A stretch of DNA of 50,872 nucleotides from an uncultured Oscillospiraceae bacterium (GTDB lineage Bacteria; Bacillota; Clostridia; Oscillospirales; Oscillospiraceae). Of the stretch, positions 48,209 through 50,872 are shown piece after piece; positions within the stretch are counted from its first letter, which is position 1; every line of letters starts with the position of its first letter. The notes beneath the pieces were generated by a model, which saw only the letters and a list, made by a program, of their open reading frames with translations, was not told the origin of the DNA and ran no database searches. Both the position numbers and the translations under genes were made by a program. The stretch is taken from contig CALWXB010000011.1 of NCBI GenBank assembly GCA_944385405.1, positions 1-50,872 of the forward strand. The letters run 5' to 3'.

Positions 48209-49693
48209 CTACATCCAAATAGCTTGTTCAACTGTATTCTTTATGCGCATTACGGTTTTAGGACCAATCATCTCGACTTGTTGTAACTCCGCGTCACTTT
48301 TCTCGGCAACTTCTCCAACTGTTTTCCAGCCTTTAGCTTCAAGGCGTTGTATCTTATCGTCTGTTAATCCATTGGGAAAACTTTTTGATTTCTTTAGAAT
48401 CGTAATTGGGAAATTCAAAATACCAATCTCTTGATTCCTGTCCGGATTTCCTAAAACAATGTCGTCAAAAACGCTTGTGTTTGCAGCAAATTGAGTGTCT
48501 TCCTGTGTATTTCCCATCCACATGGAAAATAAATCCTGAGTCAATCGGCTACCTGCCATTTTTTCCAGTGTATTACACAAATTAAGTGCGTATCGAGTTC
48601 CTCGTCCTCCAGATTTTAAACTTCTGGAAGCTTCTCGTTTTGAAATAAATCCAACATATTCAAGAATTTCTAAAGGTTTAGCATATTTCGAAACCCATTG
48701 CCTATGAATAATAAAAGAAGTTGCTTTTCTGCTACCGCATTCTTCATATATTTTCTCTGCTAACTGCATAGAACCATCCATAAGCGGAGCATATATTCCT
48801 ATCTTCACTTTAACTTCTTCTAGCATTGGCCAAAAGAAGTCGCTCGCAAGCCTTATCATTGTTTCGCTTAATAAGGGAAATGTTACTTTAGTAGTATCTT
48901 CAAAAAGCATCGCACATCCTTGAATAAAAGAGCGAACATTTCCAAGTACTGACATTCCAAGAAATGTGGCAACATCTTCAATGGGAAGTGATGCAGAAAA
49001 ATGGCATTTTTGGATTTGTGCGTAAAACCGCTTTTCCATTACCTCTAAAAAGAATTTTTGAAACTCAGGTTGCTCTTTTCGCCGTGAAATATCGATAATT
49101 TTAGCGTCATTATAAACGTCAAACCGAGTTCCAAATTTTGTAACACCAGGATAAATAGCTGCTTTACAGGATACTTTATTACTTGATAAAGTTCGGAAAA
49201 TATCAAAAAACTCTTCTAGTCCAGATTCTCGTCCAATGTGTGCAGCATCGTCAAATAAAAGGATTATTCTTTTTTGTAGAGCATCAGATAAATGATTGAG
49301 TGCTTGATGCGTCGCGTATACATCTGTGAAGGGCTCAATATCACACCCGAAAGTTTTAGTTACTTCTTTAATTTGATCATAAAGAATTCTTAAAAATTCT
49401 GCTTCATACTGCCCTCCTTGACTTCGAAGCAATGGCAGATGCCTCAGACTCATATAAATTCCAAAAGTATGCGAATCTGGATTCTGATTTAGGCGACGAG
49501 CAGCTTCGCGAAGAAGCGCACTTTTTCCAGTTCCGCGCCCCCCCTTTAATAATACCGGGCCATGTGCCATGAGTTGAGCTAATATACCCTCCTCATAAGA
49601 ATAAAAACAATGGAAATGTAAAAATTCATCACTAGAAAAATCTTCACAAGCAAGAATCAAATCGGCATGTTCTTCATGTTCATTGTAGGGCAC
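48209..49693 (-). CDS. ORC/AAA+-like ATPase with C-terminal HhH domain
   Basis: 494 residues from GTG 49693 (AAAGGAT upstream). P-loop GGRGTGKS (51-58), Walker B IILLFDDA (143-150) and an Arg-rich sensor region mark an AAA+/ORC-type or STAND-like ATPase. A middle segment (about 250-400) resembles winged-helix lid domains. The last 52 residues form an HhH unit (LTDDKIQRLEAKGWKTVGEVAEKSDAELQQVEMIGPKTV), a DNA-binding fold. Composition is far more AT-rich than the chromosome. It overlaps the upstream gene by 14 nt. I do not recognise the family; position next to int suggests defence or mobile-element cargo. Confidence 0.75.
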   Translation of the reverse strand: MPYNEHEEHADLILACEDFSSDEFLHFHCFYSYEEGILAQLMAHGPVLLKGGRGTGKSALLREAARRLNQNPDSHTFGIYMSLRHLPLLRSQGGQYEAEFLRILYDQIKEVTKTFGCDIEPFTDVYATHQALNHLSDALQKRIILLFDDAAHIGRESGLEEFFDIFRTLSSNKVSCKAAIYPGVTKFGTRFDVYNDAKIIDISRRKEQPEFQKFFLEVMEKRFYAQIQKCHFSASLPIEDVATFLGMSVLGNVRSFIQGCAMLFEDTTKVTFPLLSETMIRLASDFFWPMLEEVKVKIGIYAPLMDGSMQLAEKIYEECGSRKATSFIIHRQWVSKYAKPLEILEYVGFISKREASRSLKSGGRGTRYALNLCNTLEKMAGSRLTQDLFSMWMGNTQEDTQFAANTSVFDDIVLGNPDRNQEIGILNFPITILKKSKSFPNGLTDDKIQRLEAKGWKTVGEVAEKSDAELQQVEMIGPKTVMRIKNTVEQAIWM

Positions 49694-50468
49694 TTACGAT
49701 CATCCTTTCTGCTTGTACAAATTGCGTTAAGGCAAATTTCCGAGAATAAGAGCACAAAACATATGGTGAAAAATGGCTCAGCAAACCTTGAGTACAGCAC
49801 CATTTTAAAAGATCCAAAGAAAGGGTTCTGAGTGTTATTTCGTCATATAGATAGCGAACATCCACAAGTGATTCCGAATGTACCCCTTTTGAAAAAGAAG
49901 AAAACAGGCGCTGGGCATTTGACCGATTTCTTTCAAAAAACTGATTTTCATCATCATCTAACATCTCAGCTAACCAAGCAGATTGGCAAGGGTGCATCAT
50001 TATATAATCTGCCAACTGCAAGAATGCGGGCTTCCAAATAATTTCGCCTTGATATTTACTTAGCAGCGCCCTATTAAAATCGGTCATTTTATTTTCGAAA
50101 TGCCACAACCCCCTTTGCGGCGGTGCTTCATCCGTGAAAATATCTTTGCTCCAATTTATAGCAATATTGGAGCGAGCGCCTACAGAATAGCTAACATCGT
50201 TTTGAACTTTATATGTAATAATTAGGCGAAAAGAATCAATTCGCCCAAGTAATGCGGTAGCAGATGTTTCTAAAATATTTCTGGCATAAAAGGGTGCAAA
50301 AGACCGTGCCATATCTGTATTAAAATCGCAAGACAATAATTTTGTTGTAAAGAAAACAAGTTTTTCTCGAAGAGCAGATTGAATCTGAATCAATTCTGCC
50401 GAATGATTATACTCAGAAGAAAGATTGCCACATTCTAAATTCGCCAGTGATCGCCCTTTGCACACCAT
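49680..50468 (-). CDS. Unknown partner protein of the ATPase cassette
   Basis: 262 residues from ATG 50468. The protein is mostly helical with aromatic patches (SFAPFYARNILETSATALLGRIDSFRLIITYKVQNDVSYSVGARSNIAINW) and a Cys/His-poor core; no motif or membrane helix is clear. It has a strong promoter and is translationally coupled to the ATPase gene by a 14-nt overlap, so both should act together. Its AT-rich composition matches the ATPase gene, implying joint recent acquisition. Confidence 0.65.
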   Translation of the reverse strand: MVCKGRSLANLECGNLSSEYNHSAELIQIQSALREKLVFFTTKLLSCDFNTDMARSFAPFYARNILETSATALLGRIDSFRLIITYKVQNDVSYSVGARSNIAINWSKDIFTDEAPPQRGLWHFENKMTDFNRALLSKYQGEIIWKPAFLQLADYIMMHPCQSAWLAEMLDDDENQFFERNRSNAQRLFSSFSKGVHSESLVDVRYLYDEITLRTLSLDLLKWCCTQGLLSHFSPYVLCSYSRKFALTQFVQAERMIVSALQ

Positions 50469-50495
50469 TTATCTTGCCCCCATTTCAATATTTAT

Positions 50496-50524
50496 ATTAT
50501 ATCAAAAACCACCTGCTCTCTCAA
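50496..50524 (-). promoter_or_regulatory. Promoter of the AT-rich cassette
   Basis: On the minus strand TTGAGA (50519-50524), a 17-bp spacer and a perfect TATAAT (50496-50501), leaving a leader of about 20 nt. Confidence 0.75.
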
Positions 50525-50576
50525 GAAAAACTCTAATATTTCGTTACTAACAAACATTACCTCGCACATTTTTATA

Positions 50577-50605
50577 TGCACCATTAGGCACCATTTCGGC
50601 ACCAG
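50577..50605 (+). repeat. Right arm-type repeats, three copies of (T/G)GCACCA(T/G)
   Basis: TGCACCAT (50577), GGCACCAT (50587) and GGCACCAG (50598) lie 10 and 11 bp apart in the same orientation as the left-end copies. They probably bind the integrase arm domain. The remaining 50606-50700 is non-coding; I see nothing else in it except short GC-rich dyads. Confidence 0.6.
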
Positions 50606-50705
50606 CAGCGTTCTTTTTTGAATGTTCCATTCATCGCCCGGGAACCACGCGTACGGCACCACGGGCGCCATTCTCTTCTTTTTATCTGTTCAAATGGGTG
50701 CAATC

Positions 50706-50745
50706 AAAAAAAGGAGTCCTTGAAAACCCAGTGTTTTCAAGGACT
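50706..50745 (-). terminator. Terminator of tRNA-Ser
   Basis: A 13-bp stem (50715-50727 with 50733-50745) has an A7 run on plus (50706-50712), directly after the tRNA 3' end on the minus strand. Confidence 0.85.
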
Positions 50746-50748
50746 TCC

Positions 50749-50837
50749 TGGCGGAGCGGGTGGGATTCGAACCCACGTGCCCTTGCGGACAACTTGATTT
50801 CGAGTCAAGCTCGTTACGACCACTTCGATACCGCTCC
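50749..50837 (-). tRNA. tRNA-Ser (anticodon CGA)
   Basis: The 89-nt minus-strand tRNA has acceptor GGAGCGG/CCGCTCC, a class II long variable arm (GTCC-GCAA-GGGC), anticodon stem CTTGA/TCAAG with loop CTCGAAA, T-arm GTGGG-TTCGAAT-CCCAC, discriminator G and encoded CCA. It reads UCG. It is the presumed right-end attachment site of the element. All stems pair, so it is functional. Confidence 0.93.
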
Positions 50838-50872
50838 GTATCCGATATTCACTTTATACGGCCCTGTCACAT

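Larger units (their letters stand above)
37306..50800. mobile_element. Integrative element with integrase, primase and three cargo blocks (boundaries approximate)
   Basis: The element runs from the broken tRNA-Ser to the intact tRNA-Ser(CGA). It holds a tyrosine integrase, an Xis-like protein, a D5/P4-type primase-helicase, several HTH regulators, an amidoligase operon, a WYL-controlled cassette and an AT-rich ATPase cassette. GGCACCAT-type repeats in 11-bp phase lie inside both ends (37452-37470 and 50577-50605). Both tRNA loci share TGATTTCGAG, the likely crossover core. There are no capsid, conjugation or mobilisation genes, so it is best described as a satellite-like or genomic-island integrative element. 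Confidence 0.75.

Overview
The window looks like a chromosomal segment of a GC-rich, spore-forming anaerobic Firmicute of the Oscillospiraceae/Clostridia type. This is inferred from the SRP RNA-dnaX-ybaB order, a cortex-lytic LysM/GH18 protein, an acyl-ACP thioesterase, a CstA carrier, a TM1266-type regulator and a PBSX-like phage cluster. No species call is possible from the sequence alone.

Layout. (1) 1-21.5 kb is ordinary host chromosome: tRNA-Ala(CGC), SRP RNA, dnaX, ybaB, a DUF4127 lipoprotein, an apbE/NusG_II/Gx-transporter operon resembling part of the flavin-based extracellular electron transfer locus, a spore-cortex hydrolase, a LysR regulator, a ZIP transporter, cstA, an acyl-ACP thioesterase, ridA, degV, glycerate kinase, a NitT/TauT-type ABC transporter with a TM1266 regulator behind a structured leader and terminator, and a KdpDE-like two-component system. 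(2) 21.6-34.2 kb is one head-to-baseplate operon of a contractile-tailed (PBSX/xkd-like) phage. It has host-like composition but no integrase, repressor, replication, lysis or fibre genes, and no normal tape-measure gene. (3) 34.3-37.1 kb holds a convergent SIR2-TPR protein with about 15 near-identical 34-residue repeats. (4) 37.3-50.8 kb is an integrative element bounded by a broken tRNA-Ser 3' half on the left and an intact tRNA-Ser(CGA) on the right. 11-bp-phased GGCACCAT repeats lie just inside both ends.

The integrative element has a core of tyrosine integrase, Xis-like protein and D5/P4-type primase-helicase, plus three cargo blocks. The first is a WYL-regulated cassette ending in a 636-residue membrane protein with a possible nuclease motif. 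The second is an amidoligase/class II glutamine-amidotransferase operon led by two micro-ORFs. The third is a very AT-rich two-gene cassette, an ORC-like ATPase with a C-terminal HhH plus an unknown partner, sitting between the integrase and the right end. Four large inverted repeats punctuate this element.

The best candidates for something undescribed are the AT-rich ATPase cassette, the WYL-114 aa-636 aa cassette, the amidoligase operon with its micro-ORFs, and the stripped-down phage particle operon. All functional statements rest on reading motifs and gene order; no database search was run.
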